NCBI GenBank assembly: GCA_002311915.1
Contig: DCAF01000012.1
Span: 78,027 to 108,831 of the forward strand
Source: Sulfurovum sp. UBA1140
Lineage (GTDB): Bacteria > Campylobacterota > Campylobacteria > Campylobacterales > Sulfurovaceae
DNA: 30,805 nt
Reading direction: 5' to 3'
In this document: in pieces, positions 24,014 through 30,805 of the stretch
How the letters are laid out: each line of letters begins with the position of its first letter
How positions within the stretch are numbered: the first letter of the stretch is position 1
Notes under the pieces: generated by a model
Told to the model about the DNA's origin: nothing
Seen by the model: the letters and a program-made list of their open reading frames with translations, nothing else
The model's database searches: none
Translations under genes and position numbers: made by a program

Positions 24014-24055
24014 CTATAAATCTCCTATATCAATGGTTGACATTGTACCCTTTTT

Positions 24056-25927
24056 TCACGAAAGAAACATACTTGCGATACATTTTGGATTAACAGGAGG
24101 GCTATAGAGGTAGCCTTGCATCTCATCACATCCATGTTTAATTAAAAAATCAAGTTGCTCTTTGGTCTCTACCCCTTCGGCAATGACTTTAAGATTAAGA
24201 CTCTTTGCCATGGCGATGGTGGCTTTGATAATGGCTTCATTACTGACATCTTTATCTAAATCTTTAACAAAGCTTCTATCAATTTTTAGTTTATCAAACA
24301 GAAAATCCTTAAGATTTGAGAGCGATGAGAACCCTGTACCAAAATCATCAATCGAGACCAATACCCCAAAAGAGCGAAGCTTCTCTATATTTTTAAAGGC
24401 GATGGTGGTGTTTTCAAGCAGTGCTCCTTCGGTGACTTCAAACTCAAATCGTTGGTAGGGTAGGGTGGACTTTTTGATAATACTTAATAGCCTATCTGCC
24501 ATATCTACTTTTGCTAACTCTTTTCGGGATAGATTAATAGAGACAATAAAGGGTTCACACCCCTGTTTGTCCCAAATTTTTATCTGTTTACAAACGGTAT
24601 GAACGACCAAATTACTAAGCATTTCAATCAGCCCAGACTTTTCGGCAATGGGAATAAATTTAACAGGAGAGACAAACCCCAGTTCATCATTGTGCCATCG
24701 GATAAGGGCTTCGACGGCAACAATTTTATAATCGCTTAGACGTACTTGGGGTTGATAGACAAGGGTAAACTCTTCTCGCTCAAAAGCCTGTTTTAGTTTG
24801 GATTCTAAAATAAAATACTCATAAGCTTGATCGGCAAGTTCATCGGTAAAGAATTGAAAATTCTCTCTTCCTAAATCTTTGGCATGGTACATGGCAGTAT
24901 CGGCTTGTCTAATCAGTTGGGTTGAGTTGTCTGCATTTTGAGGAAATAGGCTAATACCGATAGAGGTTGAGATGTCGAGCATATATTTCTTAACCCTAAA
25001 GGGCAGAAGAAACTGCTTCATAATTTTTTCGGCTATTTCGGTAACCACCTCTTGGGAAGCAATCTCTTCGGCGATAATAACAAACTCATCTCCCCCAAAT
25101 CGTGCAAGGGTATCTTCGGCTCCTAAGACAGTTTTGAGTCGCATGGCACACCGTACCAGCAGTTCATCTCCAATATCATGCCCTAAGTTGTCATTAATCT
25201 CTTTAAATCGGTCTAAATCTAAAAAGAAGAGGGCTCCACAACTTTTTTTTCTTTTGGCTCGTGTGATGGCTCTTTTTAACCGTTTATTAAACAGAAGACG
25301 ATTGGGAAGATTGGTTAAATTGTCATAATTGGCAATATGTTCTAGCTCTCTTTGATCTCTTTTGGCTTCGGTGATGTTTCTAACAATGGTAATAACGGTC
25401 TCTTTTTGATTAATTTCAAAATTGGTGGGCATGAATCTAGCTTCAAACTCTTGAATCTCATGAGAGATTGTAAGCTCATACTCAATAATGTTTAATCGCC
25501 CCTCTTTAATGGTCTGTTTAATGGTTCGTTTAAAAAAGTTGGCAAGTTTTTTGGGGAACAACTCTTGATACTCTTTTCCTGTTAACCCTTTTTTTTGTTT
25601 ATAGAGATCTTTTTCATCTTTGCTAAAGAGTTCTATGTATTTTCCATTTTCGTCGTATAGAAACATTAGGTCAGGAATGGTATGGATAATTGTTTTAAGA
25701 CGTGCCTCATAGGAGTCTTTCTGTTTTTGATAAAGTAGGGACATCTCTTTTTCGGATATATCTAAAGAACGTTCTAAGGTATATCTGTTCTCTTCTTCCT
25801 CTTGGTAGCTTTCTGAAATTTTTTTAAGCAGACTTTTCCACGCTTTGGGTTCGGGTGATTTGTCTATTCTAATATTCAGTTTTTTGAGTTGGCGTTTTAA
25901 AAGTTGATGCAACTTAATACTCTCCAT
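24056..25927 (-). CDS. PAS-GGDEF-EAL c-di-GMP turnover protein
   Basis: A cytoplasmic 623-residue protein without membrane segments. A Lys/Leu-rich start (MESIKLHQLLKRQLKKL) leads to a coiled coil (about 30-75) and a PAS domain (about 75-190). The GGDEF domain has RFGGDEF (GGDEF at 278-282). The EAL domain starts at EALIRW (406-411), and the catalytic blocks SINLSRKEL, FEVTEGA, DDFGTGFSSL and EGVET are all present, so phosphodiesterase activity is likely. Cyclase activity is possible too. The allosteric RxxD site before GGDEF appears to be lost (GAED). ATG 25927 overlaps the FIST gene stop by 14 nt; TTG 25942 is an alternative five codons earlier. The coupling suggests the FIST domain is its sensor partner. 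Confidence 0.9.
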   Translation of the reverse strand: MESIKLHQLLKRQLKKLNIRIDKSPEPKAWKSLLKKISESYQEEEENRYTLERSLDISEKEMSLLYQKQKDSYEARLKTIIHTIPDLMFLYDENGKYIELFSKDEKDLYKQKKGLTGKEYQELFPKKLANFFKRTIKQTIKEGRLNIIEYELTISHEIQEFEARFMPTNFEINQKETVITIVRNITEAKRDQRELEHIANYDNLTNLPNRLLFNKRLKRAITRAKRKKSCGALFFLDLDRFKEINDNLGHDIGDELLVRCAMRLKTVLGAEDTLARFGGDEFVIIAEEIASQEVVTEIAEKIMKQFLLPFRVKKYMLDISTSIGISLFPQNADNSTQLIRQADTAMYHAKDLGRENFQFFTDELADQAYEYFILESKLKQAFEREEFTLVYQPQVRLSDYKIVAVEALIRWHNDELGFVSPVKFIPIAEKSGLIEMLSNLVVHTVCKQIKIWDKQGCEPFIVSINLSRKELAKVDMADRLLSIIKKSTLPYQRFEFEVTEGALLENTTIAFKNIEKLRSFGVLVSIDDFGTGFSSLSNLKDFLFDKLKIDRSFVKDLDKDVSNEAIIKATIAMAKSLNLKVIAEGVETKEQLDFLIKHGCDEMQGYLYSPPVNPKCIASMFLS

Positions 25928-26300
25928 AAGAGTAGTATCCAATTTGTAGTGTATGAGCAGGTAAGTTCTCTAGTACCAATTTACGACCAATACAGCTTAA
26001 TGGGGCTATTTTAGACTTTTTAATTTGCATGGATTTAGCCGATTGTGATGCCCCATAAATGAGTTGATTAAAATTGGCTTTCATTAGTGTAACACTATGC
26101 CCTTGGGGAATGTCTCCTGCGCTTGAACACCCAATTATTTGTGAAAGGGGAAACTGTTGAGCAATCTCTTTAAGTCGTATTTTAATTTTGCTGGTATTTG
26201 AGGGTGCAAAAATAATAATGAGGGTATGGGGAGTGTCGAGTAAACCATCAAGTTCTTTGTTCCATCCATTTTCTGTATAGAGATATTGAGCCAGTTTCAT
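25914..26300 (-). CDS. FIST N-terminal-domain fragment (128 residues)
   Basis: The protein resembles the first part of FIST sensory domains: HTLIIIFAPSNTSKIK, then IAQQFPLSQIIGCSSAGDI, the strand-helix-strand with the family's GCSSAGEI-type motif. Full FIST proteins are about 350-400 residues with FIST_N and FIST_C; only the opening third is here, and FIST_C is absent. The end (LQIGYYSYGEY) is followed within the stop by the start of the GGDEF-EAL gene. FIST genes commonly precede or fuse to kinases and c-di-GMP enzymes. The fragment could be a remnant left by an internal deletion or a minimal ligand domain. No clear ribosome site precedes ATG 26300. Confidence 0.6.
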   Translation of the reverse strand: MKLAQYLYTENGWNKELDGLLDTPHTLIIIFAPSNTSKIKIRLKEIAQQFPLSQIIGCSSAGDIPQGHSVTLMKANFNQLIYGASQSAKSMQIKKSKIAPLSCIGRKLVLENLPAHTLQIGYYSYGEY

Positions 26301-26409
26301 GAAAAATCTTTTTCTGTTTTTTTAATTAGTTATGCATTCTATATAGTTTTAGGTTCAATTTTACTTTTATATTGAGATATGGGTGGATTTTATGGGGATA
26401 ATTGCTGAT

Positions 26410-26431
26410 AAAGAGGAAATATTTTCTCTTT
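26410..26431. promoter_or_regulatory. 22-bp near-perfect dyad upstream of the repeat-protein gene
   Basis: AAAGAGGAAATATTTTCTCTTT is self-complementary except for one G-T position. It lies in the 199-nt divergent gap 26301-26499 between the FIST fragment and the repeat-protein gene, about 70 nt before the latter's ATG. It could be a regulator site. It is followed by two TAAGAG copies (26431-26436, 26441-26446). The rest of the gap is AT-rich with no gene seen. Confidence 0.3.
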
Positions 26432-26499
26432 AAGAGTATCTAAGAGATTCCGATAAATTAAATAGGAGTAATTTAGTCTTTTTTGGATATTATGAATTT

Positions 26500-27891
26500 A
26501 TGGAAAAGTTATTTAAAAAAAATCAGGGTGGTACGGTACTTTTTTTAGGACGGGTCACCAATTTTACACCAATTGAACTTAGCAATTTTTTAGAAGCACA
26601 AGGCATGAAGTATGCCGATAAATATACGGGGCAAGAGGTGGTGCTTTTGGTCTTAAGTAGCATGATGACCCCTTTAGAAGAGGAGCTATCCTATGACCTT
26701 TATGATATGAAGGTTCCTGATGTGAAATTGGCAGAGTTTGAAAATTTCTATACTTCTCATATTAAACCCAATACACTTTTAATGTCGTTAAAGCTCTCGA
26801 ATGATCAAGAGCGACTTACACGGCTACTTAAAAACAGTTCATTTCCTGATGATGTCTATTTAAAACTTTTTAAAATGTATAATTGGGGAAGCGAGGGTGT
26901 TTATGAAAATGATGAAAATCGTGATGCTACCATTACTTTTGTAGAACGTTTTTACAGACCCGATGGTTTTCGTGATCCTGCGATGGTTTACTCTCCTATT
27001 ACGCTTTCAAATATTGCTCGTGATGCTAAAACTTCGGATATTTTAGATGCGATGCTTACCATGCCAAATCATGAGATAAAGCAGAGTCGTAAAGAGGATT
27101 TACGCCCTAAAAATTTATATGAAATTGTTGCGTTAAATCCCAATGTTGCCCCTGAAAATATACGTTACTTACTAAGCTTTAATGATGATAGAATTAAAAG
27201 TTTTTTAGCCTGTAACAGTGCCATAAGGGTTGATGCTCAAGAGCTTATTTTTAAAAAATCTAATGTAGTTACCAAGATTATGTTGACACAAAACAGTAAT
27301 TTAGACGATAAGTTATTCATTGAACTGTTGAAGAGTGATGATGAGATAGTAAAATCACTTTTAACATTTCAAAAATTAACCGATTTAAGATTAAATTCTA
27401 TTTTAGAATCTAATTTAAGTGAAGAAGTAATGAAGCTTATGGGAGAAAATCAAGAGATAGTTGATGTGGCTGAAAAATTAATTGGCTTAAATAAAATGTT
27501 GGATCATAAACTCTCTAGCAATAAGCAGTTAAATAGTGAGCAGTTAAGTGAACTCTATAAAAAATATGGCGATGAGTTTATTTTAGCACTCAGTACAAAT
27601 CCAAATTTAAATCCTAAACTTTTAGAGGAGTTTTATGTTAAAGGAGAAGAGAGAGTTGTTGTGAACGTTGCATCAAACCCTGCTACTCCACAAGCTATTT
27701 TAGATGAATTGGGCAAGAGAAATATACATAGATATAACAGAGGCTTGGCAGTGAATCCATCGGTAAAACTAATCTATTTAGAGCAGTTTGCATTGGATTC
27801 TGAACTTATTATGCTCATGACACAAAATCAAACCTATTTAGATAGCATAAACTCTGCACATATTGGAATGAGAAATGATGATAGATATTGA
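26500..27891 (+). CDS. Unknown protein with BRCT-like N-terminus and LRV-like repeats
   Basis: A 463-residue cytoplasmic protein without signal or membrane segments. Residues 10-55 (GGTVLFLGRVTNFTPIELSN onward to VVLLVLSS) have the strand-helix-strand pattern of a BRCT-like fold. From about 200 to 460 come helical repeats of roughly 23-26 residues, with a recurring xLAxNPxxxxxxLxxL pattern (IVALNPNVAPENIRYLL, LALSTNPNLNPKLLEEF, NVASNPATPQAILDEL, LAVNPSVKLIYLEQF). That pattern resembles leucine-rich variant (LRV) or HEAT-like repeats used for protein binding. No catalytic motif is seen. The ATG has only a weak upstream GGA; a better AGGAG at 26463-26467 has no start codon near it. It is followed by yceI-like and moxR-like genes on the same strand. 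Confidence 0.7.
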   Translation: MEKLFKKNQGGTVLFLGRVTNFTPIELSNFLEAQGMKYADKYTGQEVVLLVLSSMMTPLEEELSYDLYDMKVPDVKLAEFENFYTSHIKPNTLLMSLKLSNDQERLTRLLKNSSFPDDVYLKLFKMYNWGSEGVYENDENRDATITFVERFYRPDGFRDPAMVYSPITLSNIARDAKTSDILDAMLTMPNHEIKQSRKEDLRPKNLYEIVALNPNVAPENIRYLLSFNDDRIKSFLACNSAIRVDAQELIFKKSNVVTKIMLTQNSNLDDKLFIELLKSDDEIVKSLLTFQKLTDLRLNSILESNLSEEVMKLMGENQEIVDVAEKLIGLNKMLDHKLSSNKQLNSEQLSELYKKYGDEFILALSTNPNLNPKLLEEFYVKGEERVVVNVASNPATPQAILDELGKRNIHRYNRGLAVNPSVKLIYLEQFALDSELIMLMTQNQTYLDSINSAHIGMRNDDRY

Positions 27892-27924
27892 AATAATCTG
27901 GGTCTATGATAAGTTATAACAATG

Positions 27925-27930
27925 TATAAT
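27925..27930 (+). promoter_or_regulatory. -10 box for the yceI-like/moxR pair
   Basis: TATAAT preceded by TG (ATGTATAAT), 39 nt before the ATG of the YceI-like gene, in the 78-nt gap after the repeat-protein gene. There is no clear -35. AAGGA follows 6 nt before the ATG. Confidence 0.5.
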
Positions 27931-27969
27931 CCAAAAGATAAAAAATAAAAAGTAAAAAAAGGATCAAAA

Positions 27970-28584
27970 ATGAAAAAAACAATAATCTCAATAGTCGCAC
28001 TATTTTCACTCGCACACTCAGGAAGTTGTGTTTTGGTACAATCAGGTGATATGAATGTCACATGGAAAGCCTATAAAACATTGGGGAAACTAGGTGTGGG
28101 TGGTCAATTTACACAGGTCAATTATGTGCCTAATAAAAAAGAAGGTAAAAACTTTAAAGAGCTATTTATTGGTTCAAAAGTTTCGATTGATATGGCAAAG
28201 ATAGATACCAAACATGAAGAGAGAGATAAAACTTTGGTCTCGATGTTTTTTAATAAGCTCAAAGGTGGAAAGATTGAAGGGGTTATTAAAGATATAAAAG
28301 CAGATAAAGCAGTCAATGGTAAACGACCCTATACGGGAACACTTGATGTCTCTATAACAATGAACGAAAAAACATTGGTAATTCCTATGAAGTATCACTA
28401 TAAAAAAGGTCACTTTAAAGCCGATGGTACGATAGACCTTTTTGATTTTGAAGGACGCTCTGCATTGGCAAGTATTAATAAAAGTTGTTATGATTTACAC
28501 AGTGGAAAAACTTGGAGCGATGTGAGTATTGGGTTTAGCACCATGATTGAAGCGACACTTTGTAATGTTGAGATAAAAAAGTAG
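27970..28584 (+). CDS. Secreted YceI-like protein
   Basis: A 204-residue periplasmic protein with a signal peptide ending around LAHSGSC (about 20). The mature part resembles the YceI lipocalin-like barrel that binds polyisoprenoids or other amphiphiles. SGDMNVTWKAYKTLGKLGVG is followed by KVSIDMAKIDT, with HEERDKTLVSMFF and the final DGTIDLFDF strands of the family pattern. Three cysteines remain in the mature protein (C20 or its neighbour, and C in NKSCYDL and ATLCNV), possibly for disulfides. It is followed after 6 nt by the MoxR-type gene, so the two are probably cotranscribed. Ligand unknown. Confidence 0.8.
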   Translation: MKKTIISIVALFSLAHSGSCVLVQSGDMNVTWKAYKTLGKLGVGGQFTQVNYVPNKKEGKNFKELFIGSKVSIDMAKIDTKHEERDKTLVSMFFNKLKGGKIEGVIKDIKADKAVNGKRPYTGTLDVSITMNEKTLVIPMKYHYKKGHFKADGTIDLFDFEGRSALASINKSCYDLHSGKTWSDVSIGFSTMIEATLCNVEIKK

Positions 28585-28590
28585 ACCCCT

Positions 28591-29595
28591 TTGAAAGCAC
28601 AAGAGATAAACAAGAGTCTGAACAAACTGATAGAGGCACAGATTCCTGTATTTGTTTGGGGAAGTCCAGGAATTGGTAAGTCGTCGATTATTAAACAGAT
28701 AGCCATGGATAAGGGGTTAGAGTTTGTCGATTTACGACTCTCTTTGCTTGACCCAACCGACTTAAAAGGAATACCCTTTTTTGATAAAGATAGCAACCAA
28801 GCCGTTTGGGCATCCCCCAATTTTTTACCAAAAAATCCTAACACAAAAGGGATTCTCTTTTTAGATGAGATAAACACTGCACCACCATCAGTTCAAGCAT
28901 CAGCATACCAGTTGGTTCTTGATAGAAAAGTAGGGGATTATGAACTACCCAAGGGTTGGAGTATTGTTGCTGCTGGAAATCATGAGAGTGACCGAGGAGT
29001 GGTCTATCGTATGCCCCCACCACTGGCGAATCGTTTTGTGCATTTGAGTATGGAAGTGAGTTTTGAAGATTGGAAATCATGGGCATATAGAAGTGAAATA
29101 GAGAGTTCAATCATCGCTTTTTTACACTATGACAGTGCCAAACTGTTTGACTTTGATCCAAGTAAAAATCAAAAAAGTTTTCCTACACCCCGTTCATGGG
29201 AGTATGTCAACAAGATTTTACATTCAGGAATTGAGCATTCACTACTGTTAGAAACCATCAGTGGAGCAGTAGGAAGTGAAAGTGCCACAGCATTTATGGC
29301 TTTTAGAAAAGTAATGGACAGACTTCCCGATATTGAAAAGCTTTTAGAGGGTGAAGATGTTGAGGTAGAACATAACAGTCAAGTGCTGTTTGCCCTTATT
29401 GCAGGAGTAGTCTCTAATATCCGTAGCGTAGGAATTCCTGCCCACAAAAAAATAGACAATGCTTTGAAATTTTCGCTAACTCTACCCAAAGAGTTTTCGG
29501 TAATGCTGGTAAAAGACATGCAACAAAATAGAATAAATGTTGAGGGGTCGGCTGTTTGGGATAAGTGGGTTGAGGAGTTTGCTTATTTGTTATAA
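28591..29595 (+). CDS. MoxR-type AAA+ ATPase
   Basis: A 334-residue AAA+ ATPase. Walker A is GSPGIGKSS (24-32), Walker B ILFLDEINTA (about 88-97) and sensor-1 AAGNHES. The conserved MPPPLANRFVHLSM carries the arginine-finger region. LRLSLLDPTDLKGIP is typical of the MoxR-like branch that normally pairs with a VWA/DUF2201-like protein in the next gene. Such ATPases remodel or insert cofactors into target proteins. No VWA gene follows here; a nosZ on the opposite strand does. The start must be TTG 28591, because no ATG or GTG lies before Walker A, and no good ribosome site is seen. It may rely on coupling with the yceI-like gene 6 nt upstream. Confidence 0.85.
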   Translation: MKAQEINKSLNKLIEAQIPVFVWGSPGIGKSSIIKQIAMDKGLEFVDLRLSLLDPTDLKGIPFFDKDSNQAVWASPNFLPKNPNTKGILFLDEINTAPPSVQASAYQLVLDRKVGDYELPKGWSIVAAGNHESDRGVVYRMPPPLANRFVHLSMEVSFEDWKSWAYRSEIESSIIAFLHYDSAKLFDFDPSKNQKSFPTPRSWEYVNKILHSGIEHSLLLETISGAVGSESATAFMAFRKVMDRLPDIEKLLEGEDVEVEHNSQVLFALIAGVVSNIRSVGIPAHKKIDNALKFSLTLPKEFSVMLVKDMQQNRINVEGSAVWDKWVEEFAYLL

Positions 29596-29618
29596 ATTTT
29601 ACCAAAATATAGCGTAAA

Positions 29619-29640
29619 GCCCCTTGCTTCAGCTATGGGG
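29619..29640 (+). repeat. Hairpin resembling a decayed IS200/IS605 right end
   Basis: GCCCCTTGCTTCAGCTATGGGG forms CCCC/GGGG plus an inner GC/GC stem around a TTCA loop. The AAAGCCCC...GGGG layout resembles the subterminal hairpins at the right end of IS605-family elements. No transposase or tnpB remnant is nearby, so at most an end is left. Resemblance is from memory and unverified. Confidence 0.25.
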
Positions 29641-29703
29641 ATATAAGCGAGGCAGTTAAAAAGATTATTTAAACTTTAAAAACATTTAAAAATCTAATAA
29701 CAC

Positions 29704-29729
29704 GGTGTAGTCGGGGGACTACACCCTAC
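29704..29729 (-). repeat. REP-type hairpin with GTAG foot, upstream edge of nosZ 3' end
   Basis: On the minus strand GTAG (29726-29729) directly abuts GGTGTAGTC, a 4-nt CCCC loop and GACTACACC, a perfect 9-bp stem (29704-29725). This has the same architecture as the element at 8171-8194, with a different stem sequence. It sits 20 nt beyond the nosZ stop, between convergent moxR and nosZ, where it may also stabilise the nosZ transcript end. Confidence 0.6.
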
Positions 29730-29749
29730 ATAAGTATCACACCTAACGA

Positions 29750-30805
29750 TTAAAAGAGGTTTGCGTTTTCATCAATCCATTTAAAGTATTCAAGAATATC
29801 TTTAATCTCCTCATCGCTCATATGTTGGTTAGGCATTTTAAGATTGAAGTAGTCAATCATACCTTTAACATATGCTTCTTTATATTTATGCTCTGGGTTT
29901 TTAATAAAATCAGCTACCCATTTGGCACTATCTTTACCGTGTCTTTCAAGTACACCTGTAAGGTCTGGTCCTGAGCTTACTTTACCCACAACGTGACAAC
30001 CTGAACATCCACCCTCATCAAAGGCTTTCTGCCCTCTTTGCACTTGAGTTGATTGCTTAGTTGCGATAAGTCTTACCAGTGCATCTTTAGCTCTAATTCC
30101 AACATCGGCTGTCTTAACCATAAGCTGCCAAATCATGTTTTCAAATAGAATCGCTTTATCCATGTCACCAGCTTTCACTGCTTCATCAGACTTAGCTTTC
30201 TGCTCTTTAATTTGTCCATACTGGTCAAATGCATCTGTTACAAGGTCAGCTACCACTTTATGGTCAGCGTATTTGTTATCTTTTAAGAACTTAACAACCG
30301 ATTGAATAACCTCATCTGTAGCAGCATTTACAGCAACAGTTTTGTCATATTCAGCTTTTAATTCCTCTTTGGTCATTGTTTTCATTTTAAGTTTTTGAGC
30401 CGAAACATACTTTTTGTTCGGGTCTTTAACCATCAAGTAACCCATCATCTCTAAGTGAAGTGCTGAACAGAACTCTGTACAGTAGTAAGGGAATACACCC
30501 TCAATATCAGCAGTAAATTTTATAGTAGCAGTCTCACCTGGTTCAAGTGACATATGTACATCAAAGTGGTCAACTGTAAATCCATGAGTCTCATCTTGAG
30601 CTCTCTCTAGGTTGGTGATGTGCATGGTTACGATGTCACCTTTGTTAACTGTAATTCTCTCTGGGTTGATGTGAGAACGAACCATGGTTGCGTAAACAGT
30701 TACATTTTTACCATCTCTTACGATTTTCTCTTGACCAGCAAGTGTTTTACCTTTGTGCATCTTACCTGTTTTAGAGTTTGTTCCCATTGGGTAACGAACA
30801 TGTGG
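29750..30805 (-). CDS. nosZ: Nitrous-oxide reductase NosZ, C-terminal part (5' end beyond window)
   Basis: The last 351 codons of NosZ, the periplasmic copper enzyme reducing N2O to N2. The frame continues to the window edge, so the ATG at 30787 is internal. The cupredoxin domain carries the CuA site: the segment DHFDVHMSLEPGE, then YYCTEFCSALHLEMMG with two Cys, a His and a Met as ligands. A helical linker follows. A fused cytochrome c domain then holds GCSGCHVVG as the haem motif and NLKMPNQHMSDEEI with the distal Met. The haem tail is characteristic of the clade II Campylobacterota form (cNosZ, as in Wolinella). The CuZ region and the signal peptide lie outside. A REP hairpin follows the stop. 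Confidence 0.95.
   Translation of the reverse strand, partial: PHVRYPMGTNSKTGKMHKGKTLAGQEKIVRDGKNVTVYATMVRSHINPERITVNKGDIVTMHITNLERAQDETHGFTVDHFDVHMSLEPGETATIKFTADIEGVFPYYCTEFCSALHLEMMGYLMVKDPNKKYVSAQKLKMKTMTKEELKAEYDKTVAVNAATDEVIQSVVKFLKDNKYADHKVVADLVTDAFDQYGQIKEQKAKSDEAVKAGDMDKAILFENMIWQLMVKTADVGIRAKDALVRLIATKQSTQVQRGQKAFDEGGCSGCHVVGKVSSGPDLTGVLERHGKDSAKWVADFIKNPEHKYKEAYVKGMIDYFNLKMPNQHMSDEEIKDILEYFKWIDENANLF

Noticed and set aside
1..30805. CRISPR arrays, intact insertion sequences, prophage or toxin-antitoxin genes
   Set aside because: No regularly spaced repeats, cas genes, transposase or phage genes, or toxin-antitoxin pairs were seen on either strand.

Overview
The window looks like a chromosomal segment of a low-GC, chemotrophic Campylobacterota (epsilonproteobacterium) of the Sulfurimonas/Sulfurovum type. 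The evidence is the ppiD-like/ftsA/ftsZ run, a UbiD-type menaquinone decarboxylase of the length seen in futalosine-pathway bacteria, a di-haem cytochrome c peroxidase, a clade II-type nitrous oxide reductase with a C-terminal cytochrome c domain, TATAAT promoters often without a clear -35, and several GTG/TTG starts. Genus assignment is inference. The region is densely coded: no gene-free stretch exceeds about 210 bases.

Layout. 1-5933: a tRNA-Lys/partial tRNA pair (minus) with a textbook sigma-70 promoter, pncC (minus), then ileS, a 45-residue membrane peptide, tRNA-Ala (minus), and an overlapping trio of an MlaF-like ATPase, a hypoxanthine-DNA-glycosylase-like enzyme and ApaH. A bidirectional terminator at 5932-5961 closes this block. 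5968-17180: eleven consecutive minus-strand genes. Read in transcription order they are ppiD-like, ftsA, ftsZ, polysaccharide deacetylase, a haem (DUF3365-like) lipoprotein, the UbiD-family decarboxylase, a DUF4136-like lipoprotein, 2-Cys peroxiredoxin, PerR/Fur, an LpxH-like phosphoesterase and cytochrome c peroxidase. The last four hold a peroxide-defence group. 17295-22399: bioA, a TauE/DsbD_2-type membrane protein with an overlapping NosL-like protein, a short asparaginase-domain protein, fabI and rlmB. 22402-26300 (minus): a FIST-domain fragment, PAS-GGDEF-EAL, a Tat-lipoprotein DctP and a small beta-barrel-like protein. 26500-29595 (plus): a repeat protein (BRCT-like plus LRV-like), a YceI-like protein and a MoxR-type AAA+ ATPase. 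29750-30805: the 3' part of nosZ.

How the genes fit together. Respiratory and copper themes recur: nosZ, a NosL-like protein and a DsbD_2/TauE-like protein, with c-type haem proteins in ccp, the DUF3365 lipoprotein and the nosZ tail. Oxidative defence (prx-perR-ccp) sits directly downstream of the division/envelope run.

The least explained signals are four. One is a candidate structured RNA with its own -10 box and a 13-bp closing helix, antisense to the end of the asparaginase gene (20161-20271). The second is a pair of GTAG-footed REP-type hairpins, with a possible decayed IS200/IS605 end beside the second. The third is a BRCT/LRV repeat protein near a MoxR ATPase that lacks its usual VWA partner. 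The fourth is a FIST fragment translationally coupled to a c-di-GMP enzyme and an orphan TRAP binding protein.
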